Shown here: in pieces, positions 27,364 to 37,642 of the stretch | Numbering within the stretch: the stretch's first letter is position 1 | How the letters are laid out: the number at the start of each line of letters is the position of its first letter | From: Ignavibacteria bacterium | GTDB lineage: Bacteria > Bacteroidota > Ignavibacteria > Kapaibacteriales > UBA961 | Direction: 5' to 3' | Assembly (NCBI GenBank): GCA_947491315.1 | Contig: CANLII010000011.1 | Coordinates: forward strand, 1 to 63,544 | DNA length: 63,544 nt | Notes under the pieces: generated by a model | What the model saw: the letters and a program-made list of their open reading frames with translations, nothing else | The model's database searches: none | What the model was told of the DNA's origin: nothing | Translations under genes and position numbers: made by a program

Positions 27364-28500
27364 TTATGTAAGCGATGAGAACATTGGAACCAGGTCCAAC
27401 TGTTCCCATGGAAATTCATTTCTTCCAAAATGGCCATAGGCAGCAGTCGCACGATAGATAGGTCTTTGCAATTTCAATCGTTCGATGATCCCTTTAGGTG
27501 AAAGATCGATATTCTTCATAATAAATGAACTTACTACTTCTGAAGATATCGTCCCGGTTCCATGCATGTCCACGAGCAATGATACTGGATCTTTGACGCC
27601 GATTGCATAAGAGACTTGAATCGTACATTCTTCTGCCAATCCGGCAGCCACGATATTTTTTGCAAGATGTCTAGCCGCATATGCTGCCGATCTATCCACT
27701 TTGGTTGGATCTTTGCCGCTAAATGCGCCACCACCATGAGGAGCTTTTCCGCCATAGGTATCAACGATAATTTTTCTACCTGTCAGGCCGGTATCACCAT
27801 GTGGACCACCAATTTCAAATTTCCCGGTAGGATTGATATGAAATACAGTATCCGGACCAATCATTGCAGCGGGAATAACTGCGGTAATGACATATTTTTT
27901 GATATCCTCAGCGATTTGCTCTTGTGAAACACCAGGATCATGTTGAGTGGAGATAACGATGGTATTTACACCTGTGATCTTATTTGCATCATCATAGGCA
28001 ATTGTCACTTGTGCTTTTGCATCCGGTCTGAGATATGGCATGAGTTCAAGATGATTCTTTCTGATATCAGCCAATTTCTCAACCAATCTATGTGAATACA
28101 TAAGAGCCGCGGGCATATATTCAGGTGTTTCTTTGCAGGCATAACCAAACATCATTCCTTGATCACCTGCTCCGCCTGTATCCACGCCTTGAGCAATATC
28201 AACTGATTGCTTATTGATGACATTGATCACCGCACATGAATCGGCATCAAATCTATATTCAGCTTTCGTATATCCGATTTCACGGATCACATTTCTTACA
28301 AGTTTTGGGAGATCAATATATGTATTGGTTGTTATCTCACCACCGACCACAATCATGCCTGTTGTTGCATAACATTCACATGCAACTCTTCCGGTTGGAT
28401 CTACTTCCAATACTGCATCAAGTACTGCATCGGAGACTTGATCACAAATTTTGTCGGGATGTCCTTCCGACACGGACTCAGATGTAAAAAGATATGCCAT
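27364..28500 (-). CDS. metK: S-adenosylmethionine synthetase
   Basis: Makes SAM from methionine and ATP. The N-terminus [20 protein letters not shown], the [12 protein letters not shown] loop, the Mg/P-loop region [20 protein letters not shown] and [19 protein letters not shown] are all canonical, and 378 aa is standard. It lies 29 bp after the nucleotidyltransferase gene. The short gap leaves no room for a SAM-sensing riboswitch, so any such control must sit further upstream in the operon. Confidence 0.97.
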   Translation of the reverse strand: MAYLFTSESVSEGHPDKICDQVSDAVLDAVLEVDPTGRVACECYATTGMIVVGGEITTNTYIDLPKLVRNVIREIGYTKAEYRFDADSCAVINVINKQSVDIAQGVDTGGAGDQGMMFGYACKETPEYMPAALMYSHRLVEKLADIRKNHLELMPYLRPDAKAQVTIAYDDANKITGVNTIVISTQHDPGVSQEQIAEDIKKYVITAVIPAAMIGPDTVFHINPTGKFEIGGPHGDTGLTGRKIIVDTYGGKAPHGGGAFSGKDPTKVDRSAAYAARHLAKNIVAAGLAEECTIQVSYAIGVKDPVSLLVDMHGTGTISSEVVSSFIMKNIDLSPKGIIERLKLQRPIYRATAAYGHFGRNEFPWEQLDLVPMFSSLT

Positions 28501-28529
28501 ATAAACAGAAAATAGTTGTGAATGAAAAC

Positions 28530-29507
28530 CTAACTTCTATCAATCTCGCTGGAGTCTCCCACATTCAGTCTGGAGAATTTACCTCTAACGATTGCATTGT
28601 TACCAATGATTGATTGTTCCAACATTGAGGCCGTAACAGTTGCGCCATCGCTAATGATCGAATCTTTTATCACACTGTCAACAACCTTAGCACCTGCAGC
28701 TACTGTGGTGTAAGGACCAATCACTGATCGTTCCACATGCGCCTTTGAAGAGATAAATGCTGGTGGAATAATGACGGTTCCATCAATGAGTTTTGGGGCT
28801 GACATTCCATCGAGCAAATATCTGTTCGTTGAAAGAAGTGTTTCGGGCTTCCCGCAATCATACCACCCTTCAACGGGAAAAGTCGTAAACTTTTCGCCGC
28901 GATTAATCATCATTTGTAAAGCATCTGTCAATTGAAATTCATCACGAGTACGAATATTATTTCCGATTATTTCATCCAAACATTGAACAAGCAATGCGGG
29001 ATTATTAATGAAATAGAGCCCTACCAAAGCAAGATTAGTTGTTGGGTTTTCGGGTTTCTCTATCAACCTTGAGATAAAACCTTTTTCCATTTCAACGACG
29101 CCGAATCTTCGGGGGTCTTCAACGCTTTTTACGCCGAGCGTGGAAAAACCAGAATTTGTGGCAAGACTAAGATCTACATCAAAAATGGTATCACCAAGAA
29201 TGATGAGCAAGGGTTCATCACCCATAATATTCTCTCTGGCAATCCAAATGGAATGTCCAAGACCTAGTCTTTCTTCTTGATAAATGAAATTGACTTTGAG
29301 AGTGTGATGTTTGCGAACGTATTCTTCAACAAGATCACCCATATAACCAACAATGATTGTTGCTTCATCGATTTCATGAGCTTTAAGTGCATCTAGGATA
29401 TGACCAAGAATAGGTTTACCAGCAACATTCAGCAATACTTTTGGCAAAGTATATGTGTGAGGTCTGAGTCTTGTTCCCACTCCTGCAACAGGGATGATCG
29501 CTTTCAT
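28530..29507 (-). CDS. Sugar-1-phosphate nucleotidyltransferase (RmlA-like, long form with beta-helix tail)
   Basis: An NTP-transferase domain (about 1-230) with [19 protein letters not shown], which is the nucleotide-binding GxGTRLRPxT...PK signature, the metal site [17 protein letters not shown] and [15 protein letters not shown] left-handed beta-helix of hexapeptide repeats follows (about 245-325). The product is an NDP-sugar (glucose-1-phosphate thymidylyl- or uridylyl-type, or mannose-1-phosphate guanylyl-type). The sequence does not settle which. It is 17 bp after nusB and 29 bp before metK on the same strand. Confidence 0.85.
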   Translation of the reverse strand: MKAIIPVAGVGTRLRPHTYTLPKVLLNVAGKPILGHILDALKAHEIDEATIIVGYMGDLVEEYVRKHHTLKVNFIYQEERLGLGHSIWIARENIMGDEPLLIILGDTIFDVDLSLATNSGFSTLGVKSVEDPRRFGVVEMEKGFISRLIEKPENPTTNLALVGLYFINNPALLVQCLDEIIGNNIRTRDEFQLTDALQMMINRGEKFTTFPVEGWYDCGKPETLLSTNRYLLDGMSAPKLIDGTVIIPPAFISSKAHVERSVIGPYTTVAAGAKVVDSVIKDSIISDGATVTASMLEQSIIGNNAIVRGKFSRLNVGDSSEIDRS

Positions 29508-29524
29508 GGTTTTGCCTTATCCTG

Positions 29525-30115
29525 TTAATGATCTTGCAAACCGCGCCCACTTTTCTTGAGGCGTTCGGAATTTGTTAATTCAAGCACCACTGCATCAAGT
29601 ACGCCATTGATGAAGACATTGCTTTTGTCAGTGGAATATCCTTTTGCTAATTCAATGATTTCATTGATGGTCACTTTCGTTGGAATCTGCGGATAGTGAA
29701 TCAATTCAGCAATTGCCATTCGCAGGAGAATGCGGTCTATCAATGCAATACGATCAAGCTCCCAATTTTGCGCAAATCGTTCAATGAGTCCATCGGAATA
29801 TTCCAATTCTTCGATCGTAAATGCAGTTAATTCACGAATGAAAATCAACTCATCATCACTCCAATTGATGCGCGTATCAGATTCAAGTTCTATGATTTCA
29901 TCAGGAGTGAGCATTTTTTTAGGCTCAGTTTCCTGATCATTATAATGAAAATCACGATTGACAATATGAGGGAAAACATCTTCCCATGCAATTTCATCAT
30001 TGGAACAAGCTACCAATAATTGCATTACTTTTTCGCGAGCTTTTCTTCTTGTTCCGACTATTTGTCGGTCATTGCTTAATGGAAAAGAAGCAGAATCTCC
30101 ACTTTTGATGGTCAT
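29525..30115 (-). CDS. nusB: Transcription antitermination factor NusB
   Basis: An all-helical RNA-binding factor that joins NusE on boxA in rRNA antitermination. GTRRKAREKVMQLL at the start and LDRIALIDRILLRMAIAELIHYPQIP with TKVTINEIIELAKGYSTDKSNVFINGVLDA at the end match NusB. At 196 aa it carries an inserted acidic stretch (about 50-90), longer than the E. coli protein and typical of this group. Its ATG shares bases with the TAA of the dehydrogenase gene (TAATG), showing translational coupling. Confidence 0.92.
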   Translation of the reverse strand: MTIKSGDSASFPLSNDRQIVGTRRKAREKVMQLLVACSNDEIAWEDVFPHIVNRDFHYNDQETEPKKMLTPDEIIELESDTRINWSDDELIFIRELTAFTIEELEYSDGLIERFAQNWELDRIALIDRILLRMAIAELIHYPQIPTKVTINEIIELAKGYSTDKSNVFINGVLDAVVLELTNSERLKKSGRGLQDH

Positions 30116-31221
30116 TATGAACCGGGAGAAAATTGTGAGCGATTGATGACTGTTTTACCAGAATATGTTCTGTGCACATGTGCAACTGATGCTATGCGCT
30201 CTTCAGCCAAAGCATTAGATGCTTCCACTGTGAGGATATTTCTTTCTTCGGACATTGCATAAATGCGGAGAAGCGTATCATAAATACCTTCATTTTTGCG
30301 AAGTACGGATTCTTTATTGTAACCGTCCACTTCGCTTGCAACATTCATCAAACCACCTGCATTAATCACATAATCAGGTGCATAGAGAATTCCGCGTTCT
30401 TTCAACATCGCTCCATGCTTGTTTTCATCAGCCAATTGATTATTTGCTCCACCGGCAATCAATGCGCATTTCAAATGTGGAATTGAATCATCATTCAAGA
30501 TTGCACCAAGTGCATTTGGTGACAGGATATCGCACTCCACACTGAGAATAGTATCGGGTTCAACATAGATTGCTCCGGTCCTATCAGCCAATGCCAAAGC
30601 TTTATCTTTGAAAATATCGGTGACTAATACTTTTGCACCGTCTTTCACCAGATGTTCAACAACATAGCTTGCAACATTTCCTGCGCCTTGAACTGCGACA
30701 GTCATACCGGAAACTGATTCCTTACCCAATTGTATTTTTGCTGTGGCTTTGATACCGCAATACACTCCATAGGCAGTGAATGGCGATGGATCACCACTTC
30801 CACCGGGTCCTTCGACACCAGTAACAAATTGTGTTTCGGTGCGAATGAAAGACATATCACGCACATTTGTATTGACATCTTCTGCAGTGATATATCTTCC
30901 GCCAAGTGATTCCACGGCTTTGCCATATGCCCGGAACAGACCCTCGGATTTTTGAGTGCGAGCATCACCAATGATCACACCTTTACCACCACCAAGATTC
31001 AAGCCGGCAACCGCCGCTTTATATGTCATGCCTTTTGAAAGTCTCAGTACATCGGTCAATGCATCTCCATCATTGGCATAATTCCACATTCTTGTTCCGC
31101 CTAATGCAGGACCGAGAACAGTGCTATGCACACCGATAATTGCACGCAAACCGGTTTTTGGATCAGAATAAAAAAGCACCTCTTCATGCCCATAACTTAC
31201 GAGTGAATCGAAAATATTCAT
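30115..31221 (-). CDS. Leucine-dehydrogenase-like Glu/Leu/Phe/Val dehydrogenase
   Basis: NAD-dependent oxidative deamination of branched-chain or aromatic amino acids, cytosolic. The substrate domain has LGPALGGTRMW and the catalytic Lys in LNLGGGKGVIIGD. The Rossmann half has VAVQGAGNVASYVVEHL, then CDILSPNALGAILN and VINAGGLMNVASEVDGY. The start is placed at ATG 31221 (368 aa, the usual leucine-dehydrogenase length). An in-frame ATG two codons earlier is an alternative, while the longest frame adds residues that do not fit the family. It is the first gene of the run to ahcY, and the 216 bp upstream is shared with a divergent lipoprotein gene. Confidence 0.9.
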   Translation of the reverse strand: MNIFDSLVSYGHEEVLFYSDPKTGLRAIIGVHSTVLGPALGGTRMWNYANDGDALTDVLRLSKGMTYKAAVAGLNLGGGKGVIIGDARTQKSEGLFRAYGKAVESLGGRYITAEDVNTNVRDMSFIRTETQFVTGVEGPGGSGDPSPFTAYGVYCGIKATAKIQLGKESVSGMTVAVQGAGNVASYVVEHLVKDGAKVLVTDIFKDKALALADRTGAIYVEPDTILSVECDILSPNALGAILNDDSIPHLKCALIAGGANNQLADENKHGAMLKERGILYAPDYVINAGGLMNVASEVDGYNKESVLRKNEGIYDTLLRIYAMSEERNILTVEASNALAEERIASVAHVHRTYSGKTVINRSQFSPGS

Positions 31222-31437
31222 TGTCATGCTCAGGTAGTGACTACGATGAATGTATACGGAATACAATGTTTACACAATTCAGAGAATGCAAAATTAGGAA
31301 ATATCATGTGTTTTATCAGCCGTTTGGGGATAATTTACATGGTCTGAATTTCAATTGGAACAATTCTAGTGTAAAGTCAGTTTGAGAAGGTGGCCCATAG
31401 TTTGTAATTTAGCAGAGAAATATCAGGATAAAACAAT

Positions 31438-32340
31438 ATGTATTCAAGTAAAAAAGTCTTATTCTCTTCTTTTTTCGCCATAATTTCATGTATACTCCTT
31501 TATTCATGCGATATGGGGAATAGTCCTGCAATCAGTTTCCCCCAGCCAGCTTCAGAATTGAGAGCAACATCATTCGGTCCTAATTCCATCCGTTTGTCTT
31601 GGAAACCTTCAAGAACAAGTGTGATTGGCTATGATGTGCAGGTAATGGATGAGTTCAGAAGCATTGTCAAGACTATACAGTTTGGTCGTGACTCGATTGG
31701 TACAATTCGTGATCTGAATGAAGGAAAGGTCTATATATTCCGATTGCTGGCCCGCTCGCAGGATACCATCAGCAGAGGAATAGAAATTTCATGGGCACCG
31801 GCAACACGTTTTTCTGGGAGACTCTATTTTGGGCCAAATAAGCAAAATGGAATCAATTTTTATGAAGAGCGAACATATTCAATTGACAAAGCATCTTCAT
31901 GGGATTTATGCTTGGAAGTGGATTCAACTACTAATCCTATTTCTTATCATTTGTCAACTCCCTTTGCTTCTTCTTATGCGGATGTGAATGGCATGATTCT
32001 CAATGGGTTGGACAAGGGAAAAAAAGTGCGCAAAACTGAATTATTCAATGATGTGTCTGATCCATATATTTATACCGGGATTGATTCATTGCATCATTTG
32101 ACATTCAATGCTCCCATCGGTTCTGGATATACACCCTTGCAGAATCTTTCAGATAATATACAGGTATTCACAAGAGGATTTGTTTTGATTCTTCGAACAC
32201 AACAGAATCATCATGTGCAATTTCATGTAAAAGAAAGGAATCTACAGATCATTCAGAAAGATGCATCGGGAACTTTTATAGAATTTGAAGCATCCGTTCA
32301 AAGAATTCCAAATCTTGCATATGGGAAAATATCAAGATGA
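31438..32340 (+). CDS. Lipoprotein with fibronectin type III domain
   Basis: A lipoprotein signal ends at LLYSC (Cys24). An FN3 domain (about 38-125) is visible as PASELRATSFGPNSIRLSW, GYDVQVMD, then the closing strand GKVYIFRLLARSQD. The C-terminal about 170 residues are beta-rich without a recognised family (SGRLYFGPNKQNGINFYEER, HHVQFHVKERNLQI). Likely anchored in the outer membrane. It is monocistronic, and its stop abuts the rsmB stop with no gap. Confidence 0.75.
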   Translation: MYSSKKVLFSSFFAIISCILLYSCDMGNSPAISFPQPASELRATSFGPNSIRLSWKPSRTSVIGYDVQVMDEFRSIVKTIQFGRDSIGTIRDLNEGKVYIFRLLARSQDTISRGIEISWAPATRFSGRLYFGPNKQNGINFYEERTYSIDKASSWDLCLEVDSTTNPISYHLSTPFASSYADVNGMILNGLDKGKKVRKTELFNDVSDPYIYTGIDSLHHLTFNAPIGSGYTPLQNLSDNIQVFTRGFVLILRTQQNHHVQFHVKERNLQIIQKDASGTFIEFEASVQRIPNLAYGKISR

Positions 32341-33735
32341 TTAAGCTTTCCTGACGAGTCTGGCTGCAAATGCACCATCTGTGAGATGTTTACCCGGAAA
32401 TGTTCTCATAAAGCCATTTTCGCACACTTCAACAGGCAAATAATTCTCGGCCGGATCCAAAGTGAATTCAGGGAATTCTTGCAAGAACCACGCTATATTA
32501 TCTTGATTTTCTTCGGATTCGATCGTGCAAGTGCTATAGATGATCGTTCCACCCGGTTTGACAAGAGAAGCAGCATTTTTGAGTATGTCTCTTTGCAGTG
32601 GAATGAGTTTTGTGATATCATCTGCTTCCCGCTTCCACTTGATATCAGGTTTTTTGGAGAGAGTGCCAAACCCTGTGCAGGGTACATCGGCAAGCACAAT
32701 ATCAGATTGTTCTGACTGAAATGTTCTCGCATCCCCGGTTTTTGCTTCAAGTATTGTGATTCCCAATCTTTGGGCGCCATCATGGAGAAAACGAAGTTTT
32801 GCTTCATATTTATCAAGAGCGATGATTGAACCCTCATTTTTCATGAGTTCAGCCACATAAAATGCTTTTCCACCGGGTGCTGAACAGAGGTCAATGACGC
32901 TCATTCCAGGTTTAGCTTGAGAAAGATAAGCGGACATCGAAGCGCTGGCATCTTGAATGGCAATATGTCCAGAAGCAAACATCTCAGAACTTGTGATATC
33001 ACGAAGAGAACTTACGAGCAATGAACTGACATGCTGCATGGATTTTGTAAATGGTATACTTTGTTCTTCCAGCCACTTTTCCACTGAATTCACATCAGTA
33101 TGCAATCCATTCACTCGCAATGTGATGGATGGTCTGCATACATTTGCCTTCAGTAATTCTTCAGTAAATTCCACACCCCATCGATCCATCCAGCGTTTCA
33201 CCATCCATTTTGGGTGGGAGTACATGACGGACAGAAACCAGACCATATCTTCATCTTGATTCGGATAGCGAATATTATCGAGATTTCTTGTGATATTTCT
33301 CAAAACCGCATTTACGATGCCCGCAGATTTTTCACCTTTGATGCGTTTGATGATCTCAACGGATTCATTGATTGCGGCTGCATGTGGAATTTTATTCAAA
33401 AACATGACTTGATAGAGCGCAATTCGCATCGCATTTTTCACAGGAGTCATACATTTGTCAAATTCACCATGATAAAACCCTGTCAAAACCCAATCCAATT
33501 TTGAGAGCCAGCGTGTAACGCCATTAACAATTTCGGTGAGCAATGCTTTATCTTGTTGAGAAAGACCACCTATTCTCAATTCATATTCCAGTAATTTGTC
33601 AAGATAAGAATCGCTTCTTTCGAATCTGCTTAGAATGCGAATTGCGGCTCCTCTTGCACCTTGATAGAGGTATTGATCATTTCGTTGTTTGTCTTGAGTC
33701 GCAACTCGTGTGGGAGTCGATAAATCTTCAAACAT
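32341..33735 (-). CDS. rsmB: 16S rRNA (cytosine-967-C5)-methyltransferase
   Basis: A NusB-like RNA-binding domain (about 20-160) is followed by a Rossmann methyltransferase. The SAM site is VIDLCSAPGGKAFYVAELM. The motif IV Cys lies in ADVPCTGFGTLSKKPDIKW and the catalytic motif VI Cys in IIYSTCTIESEENQ. The start is set at ATG 33735, where an AGAGG site lies 6-10 bases upstream and the family N-terminus begins. The frame stays open to 33822 but adds only non-family residues. At 464 aa the length is normal. It methylates C967 of 16S rRNA before subunit assembly. It is not in an operon with fmt or def, as it often is elsewhere. Confidence 0.93.
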   Translation of the reverse strand: MFEDLSTPTRVATQDKQRNDQYLYQGARGAAIRILSRFERSDSYLDKLLEYELRIGGLSQQDKALLTEIVNGVTRWLSKLDWVLTGFYHGEFDKCMTPVKNAMRIALYQVMFLNKIPHAAAINESVEIIKRIKGEKSAGIVNAVLRNITRNLDNIRYPNQDEDMVWFLSVMYSHPKWMVKRWMDRWGVEFTEELLKANVCRPSITLRVNGLHTDVNSVEKWLEEQSIPFTKSMQHVSSLLVSSLRDITSSEMFASGHIAIQDASASMSAYLSQAKPGMSVIDLCSAPGGKAFYVAELMKNEGSIIALDKYEAKLRFLHDGAQRLGITILEAKTGDARTFQSEQSDIVLADVPCTGFGTLSKKPDIKWKREADDITKLIPLQRDILKNAASLVKPGGTIIYSTCTIESEENQDNIAWFLQEFPEFTLDPAENYLPVEVCENGFMRTFPGKHLTDGAFAARLVRKA

Positions 33736-33910
33736 GGTAACCTCTGTATATCTGTATGTATATGTGCTTATAGGTATTTGCAGTGTTGGAAGATAACAGA
33801 TGCCTTTCTCCTCAAGTTCCATTTTGGAAAGAAATTTATAGAGAAAGAAACATGATGTCGTTTTTCTATGTTAATATCTGTAATTTCTAAAAAAAATCTC
33901 GTGGATCTCC

Positions 33911-34723
33911 ATGAAAAAAATAGCATTCTTAGTACTGATTGTATGCGTTCTCATTGAAGCGCGGGGTCAAAAAGTCTCCGATCCGAGAAGCTCCAGTTTC
34001 TGGTCTAAACCACAGCAACTGGGTATTTCACTCGGATTTGGCGGAGTGATTCAGACAGGCACACTGATAGCAGATGAATGTAATTGTTCATTCGAGAATG
34101 GTGGAGGGATGAGCTCTGCATTCGGTCTTTCTTTTGAAGATGAATTAGCTAAAAATGTGGTTTGGGGATTGAGTGCAGAATATAGATTTATCTCTATGGA
34201 TTCAAGATATCAGGAATTGGAGATGCTCGAAAATCAGCGGACTTCATCTGGTGCTTTGGTGAACATAGAAGTTCCTTTTAGACACAATGCAGCATTTTCA
34301 ACTTCAATGATTGGCATTATACCTTATGTAAAGGTATTCCCATTTGATACACGATTATTTGCTCGATTCGGACTGAATATTGGTACAATGGTCACTGCAG
34401 GTCTCACCCATACTAAAGAACTATTGCAGAAGCGTACGGTTTTGGTAACGGGAGAAACTGTTGAGTTTAGTCTGGATCCGAATGATCCAAGAGTGAAAGG
34501 TAATTCTGCAACCATTCAAGATGGTGACATCACACAATTGAATTCTCTCTTTCTCGGAGGTCATATCGGAGTTGGGGCAGAATTTCGTGCAGGTAAGAAA
34601 TTAATTTTTGGACCAACGATGTTGTATATCATCCCCTTTACATCAGTAAGTTCTTACCCCGGAAGTAATTTCTCATTCAATAATCTGCAAATCGCAATCG
34701 AAGCTCGTGTTTCGCTTGATTAA
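33911..34723 (+). CDS. Outer-membrane beta-barrel-like protein of unknown function
   Basis: The signal peptide is about 1-19. The rest consists of alternating amphipathic strands ending in aromatic or charged residues (LGISLGFGGVIQTG, VVWGLSAEYRFISMD, LFARFGLNIGTMVTAG, GHIGVGAEFRAGKKLIFGPT, LQIAIEARVSLD), the pattern of a Bacteroidota outer-membrane barrel of about 8-10 strands. No specific family was recognised. It is divergent from rsmB (175 bp gap) and ends in the A run of the lepA terminator. Confidence 0.7.
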   Translation: MKKIAFLVLIVCVLIEARGQKVSDPRSSSFWSKPQQLGISLGFGGVIQTGTLIADECNCSFENGGGMSSAFGLSFEDELAKNVVWGLSAEYRFISMDSRYQELEMLENQRTSSGALVNIEVPFRHNAAFSTSMIGIIPYVKVFPFDTRLFARFGLNIGTMVTAGLTHTKELLQKRTVLVTGETVEFSLDPNDPRVKGNSATIQDGDITQLNSLFLGGHIGVGAEFRAGKKLIFGPTMLYIIPFTSVSSYPGSNFSFNNLQIAIEARVSLD

Positions 34724-34750
34724 AAAAAAAGGCCTTGAAAAATCAAGGCC
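34722..34750 (-). terminator. Rho-independent terminator after lepA
   Basis: Stem GGCCTTGA / TCAAGGCC followed on the minus strand by nine T. It overlaps the stop codon of the convergent barrel gene and may also act weakly on the plus strand. Confidence 0.85.
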
Positions 34751-34757
34751 CGAATGC

Positions 34758-36560
34758 TTATTCATCGATGCTGAGAACAGCCAGGAATGCCTCTTGGGGC
34801 ACTTCAACCCGACCGATTTGCTTCATCCTCTTCTTCCCTTCTTTTTGCTTTTCAATTAATTTTCTCTTTCGAGAAATATCGCCGCCATAACATTTGGCAA
34901 GTACATTCTTTCTCATGGCACTGATCGTATCACGAGCGATGATTTTTGCGCCGATTGCTGCTTGTATGGCAACTTCAAACATTTGTCTTGGTATGAGTTC
35001 ACGCAATTTTGCGCATAATTTTCTTCCCCATTCATAGGCTTTTTGTCTATGAACAATACTGGAAAGAGCATCCACGGGCTCGCCATTGAGGAGGACATCC
35101 AATTTCACGAGATCACCTACTCGATATTCTGAATATTCGTAATCCAATGAAGCATACCCTCTTGTGGAAGATTTCAATTTATCATAGAAATCAAATATCA
35201 CTTCACCAAGTGGAAGTTCAAATGTCATGTCAACACGCGTTTGCGACAAATAGTGTTGACCAAGCAATGTTCCTCTGCGATCCATGCACAGTTTCAATAT
35301 CACACCAACATATTCTGTTGGAGAAATGATTTGTGCTTTGATGAAAGGTTCCTGAATTTCGGAAATGGCTCCAGCAGCAGGCATTTGTGAGGGATTATCA
35401 ACAAATAATTCTTCTTTATTTGTTTTAATCACTTTATACCGTACACTCGGCACGGTTGTAACGATCACTTGTCCAAATTCTCGCTCGAGTCTTTCTTGAA
35501 CGATTTCCATGTGTAAAAGTCCGAGGAACCCACATCGAAACCCAAATCCCAATGCAACAGAAGATTCTGGTTCATAGATAATTGCTGAATCATTGAGAGA
35601 CAATTTTCCAAGTGCTTCACGCAGATCTTCAAAGCCATCGGAATCAGCAGGATAAATACCACTAAACACCATTGGTTTCACCTCGCGGAAACCATCGATC
35701 ATGACGGTGCAAGGATTTGAAGCAAGCGTTATTGTATCGCCAACTTTTGTATCCTGTAGGCGACGAATTGCTGCTGTAATATAGCCCACATCTCCGGCGG
35801 AAAGAATACCTGTTCTTTGTCTTTTCATAAAAAGAACACCAGCTTCTTCCACTTCATATGTTTGTCTGCCGGCCATGAAGAGGATTTTATCTTTTTCTTT
35901 CAATGTTCCATCGAATACTCTGATATAGACAATCACACCACGATAGGCATCATAGATAGAATCGTAAATCAAAGCTCTCAGTGGTTTGTTTGGATCACCT
36001 TTTGGTGGTGGTATGCGGGCTACCACGGCTTCCAAAATATCTTCAATGCCGATTCCAGCTTTTGCGGAGGCAAGTACCATGTCTTCTTCTTTGCATCCGA
36101 TCAAATCAATGATTTGTTGTTTGACTGATTCCAATGTTGTTGAAGCAGATGGCAAATCTATTTTATTGATGACAGGAATAATCTCAAGTCCAGCTTCGAT
36201 GGCAAGAAACAAATTGCTTATGGTTTGAGCTTCGACTCCTTGCGTTGCATCCACAACCAATAATGCACCTTCACATGCGGCCAGCGATCGAGAAACTTCA
36301 TAGGAGAAGTCCACATGACCGGGAGTATCAATCAAATTGAGTGTATATGATGTACCATTCTTTGCGGCATACTGCATTTGGATGGCATGCAACTTAATGG
36401 TGATTCCACGCTCTTGTTCGAGCGGATTATCATCAAGAATTTGATTCATAACCATTTCTCTTCTGGTGACTCTACCTGTTTTTTCAAGGAGTCGATCAGC
36501 AAGAGTAGATTTACCGTGATCTATATGTGCGATGATGCAGAAATTTCTGAATTGTTCCAT
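34758..36560 (-). CDS. lepA: Elongation factor 4 (LepA)
   Basis: A ribosome-associated GTPase that remodels translating or assembling ribosomes. Present are the P-loop [16 protein letters not shown], the switch region [43 protein letters not shown], and the LepA-specific C-terminal end [37 protein letters not shown] (given here as positions about 535-571). From ATG 36560 the protein is 600 aa, exactly the family size. The frame extends upstream but that part does not match. It is the last gene of the era run and is closed by a terminator. Confidence 0.97.
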   Translation of the reverse strand: MEQFRNFCIIAHIDHGKSTLADRLLEKTGRVTRREMVMNQILDDNPLEQERGITIKLHAIQMQYAAKNGTSYTLNLIDTPGHVDFSYEVSRSLAACEGALLVVDATQGVEAQTISNLFLAIEAGLEIIPVINKIDLPSASTTLESVKQQIIDLIGCKEEDMVLASAKAGIGIEDILEAVVARIPPPKGDPNKPLRALIYDSIYDAYRGVIVYIRVFDGTLKEKDKILFMAGRQTYEVEEAGVLFMKRQRTGILSAGDVGYITAAIRRLQDTKVGDTITLASNPCTVMIDGFREVKPMVFSGIYPADSDGFEDLREALGKLSLNDSAIIYEPESSVALGFGFRCGFLGLLHMEIVQERLEREFGQVIVTTVPSVRYKVIKTNKEELFVDNPSQMPAAGAISEIQEPFIKAQIISPTEYVGVILKLCMDRRGTLLGQHYLSQTRVDMTFELPLGEVIFDFYDKLKSSTRGYASLDYEYSEYRVGDLVKLDVLLNGEPVDALSSIVHRQKAYEWGRKLCAKLRELIPRQMFEVAIQAAIGAKIIARDTISAMRKNVLAKCYGGDISRKRKLIEKQKEGKKRMKQIGRVEVPQEAFLAVLSIDE

Positions 36561-36564
36561 ACGA

Positions 36565-37014
36565 TTATGATTCGTCCTTGACCTCACCAATCCCGGATGA
36601 ATGGCGAGTATCTTGTTGCAAATGTTTGATTTCAGCGAGATCATGCGCAAGGTCAACGATATTGCGGATCGTGCCTTGATTCATCCCGAGATATGTTTCT
36701 TCGAAACGATTCTTATGCTCTATTTTCCATTCCGAAGTGAATTCATGTATGATAATGCGTACATCATTGACGGCCTGCATGAATTCTCTTTCAAGATTTC
36801 CATATCCATCGGTCTGTTCAGTGGTTTTGCGCAATACGCCATAGGTTGACCAAATGATCTTACCCGAGAAAATCAAACGATTGATCAAATCGGCATTTGC
36901 TTTTTCTGCAGCATGCTCAAAGATAAGTCCTATATCTGATTTCTTGCGCAAACCACCGCCTCTCTGATCGAGATGAGAAAGCAATGCCTCGACATCGGGT
37001 GAAAATATATGCAT
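36565..37014 (-). CDS. Conserved-looking cytosolic protein of unknown function (149 aa)
   Basis: No signal peptide or membrane segment. The predicted structure is almost wholly helical with many charged residues ([60 protein letters not shown]). I do not recognise a family. It sits 4 bp upstream of lepA and 1 bp downstream of a lipoprotein gene, so it is an integral member of the run era-hydroxylase-nuoC-lipoprotein-this-lepA. Its position suggests coexpression with LepA but gives no reaction. Confidence 0.75.
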   Translation of the reverse strand: MHIFSPDVEALLSHLDQRGGGLRKKSDIGLIFEHAAEKANADLINRLIFSGKIIWSTYGVLRKTTEQTDGYGNLEREFMQAVNDVRIIIHEFTSEWKIEHKNRFEETYLGMNQGTIRNIVDLAHDLAEIKHLQQDTRHSSGIGEVKDES

Positions 37015-37015
37015 A

Positions 37016-37642
37016 TCAGAACATTATCATGGAAGTGATGGATCGCAAAATTTGAGACTTCACAGAATCATCAGGAATGCGTGAGCCTATAAGATCCAAT
37101 GGAACAAGTGCACATTCATAATGATTCCCTGTTTTTGATTGCCAAACAACTGCTTTGGTATGCAGCCCATCAGCACCGGCGAATTCGAGCATGCCGAATG
37201 TTCTACGACCAATTGACAGTGATCTGCCTTTACCAATTTGACTAATTGTATTTGATGACCTTTGTTTATGCCTTTCCATAGCAAATCTCATGAGTTCATT
37301 CACTCTCTCATTATTATCTTTCGGCATATTTGGTACGGAACCAATGGAAGAAAAGACAGCCCCAATAGTCAATGTTGAATCCACAATGATGGCAAAAACA
37401 TCTGATGAAGGATGCAGGTCTTTCTCAAGGATTGTCCAACCCTTCGGAATAAATGCAATCATGTCACCCGACTTTGATTCCACGGTATTCCGTGACATTG
37501 CAATCTCAGGTTTTGGACTCAATGACATGGGCGGATAGAACTCTTCCTCTTCCCAAACAAATAGGCATCCGGACAATCCGCTCAGGAGCATGATGAACAT
37601 CATGCCGCAAAGTCGCAGTGCACGATGTGACACCATTCGCAT
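37016..37642 (-). CDS. Lipoprotein of unknown function (208 aa)
   Basis: A lipoprotein signal with lipobox LSGLSGC. The mature part starts with an acidic stretch (WEEEEFYPP). A two-layer alpha/beta-like body follows: GDMIAFIPKGWTIL, VFAIIVDSTLTIGAVFS, GRRTFGMLEFAGADG, HYECALVPLDLIG. The pattern resembles PsbP/LpqN-type small beta-sheet lipoproteins, which I offer only as a fold guess. The start is ATG 37642, which overlaps the nuoC stop (TGATG), so translation is coupled to nuoC. Confidence 0.72.
   Translation of the reverse strand: MRMVSHRALRLCGMMFIMLLSGLSGCLFVWEEEEFYPPMSLSPKPEIAMSRNTVESKSGDMIAFIPKGWTILEKDLHPSSDVFAIIVDSTLTIGAVFSSIGSVPNMPKDNNERVNELMRFAMERHKQRSSNTISQIGKGRSLSIGRRTFGMLEFAGADGLHTKAVVWQSKTGNHYECALVPLDLIGSRIPDDSVKSQILRSITSMIMF

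Noticed and set aside
33736-33822. Upstream extension of RsmB
   Set aside because: The extra residues have no family match, and ATG 33735 has an AGAGG site in the right place.
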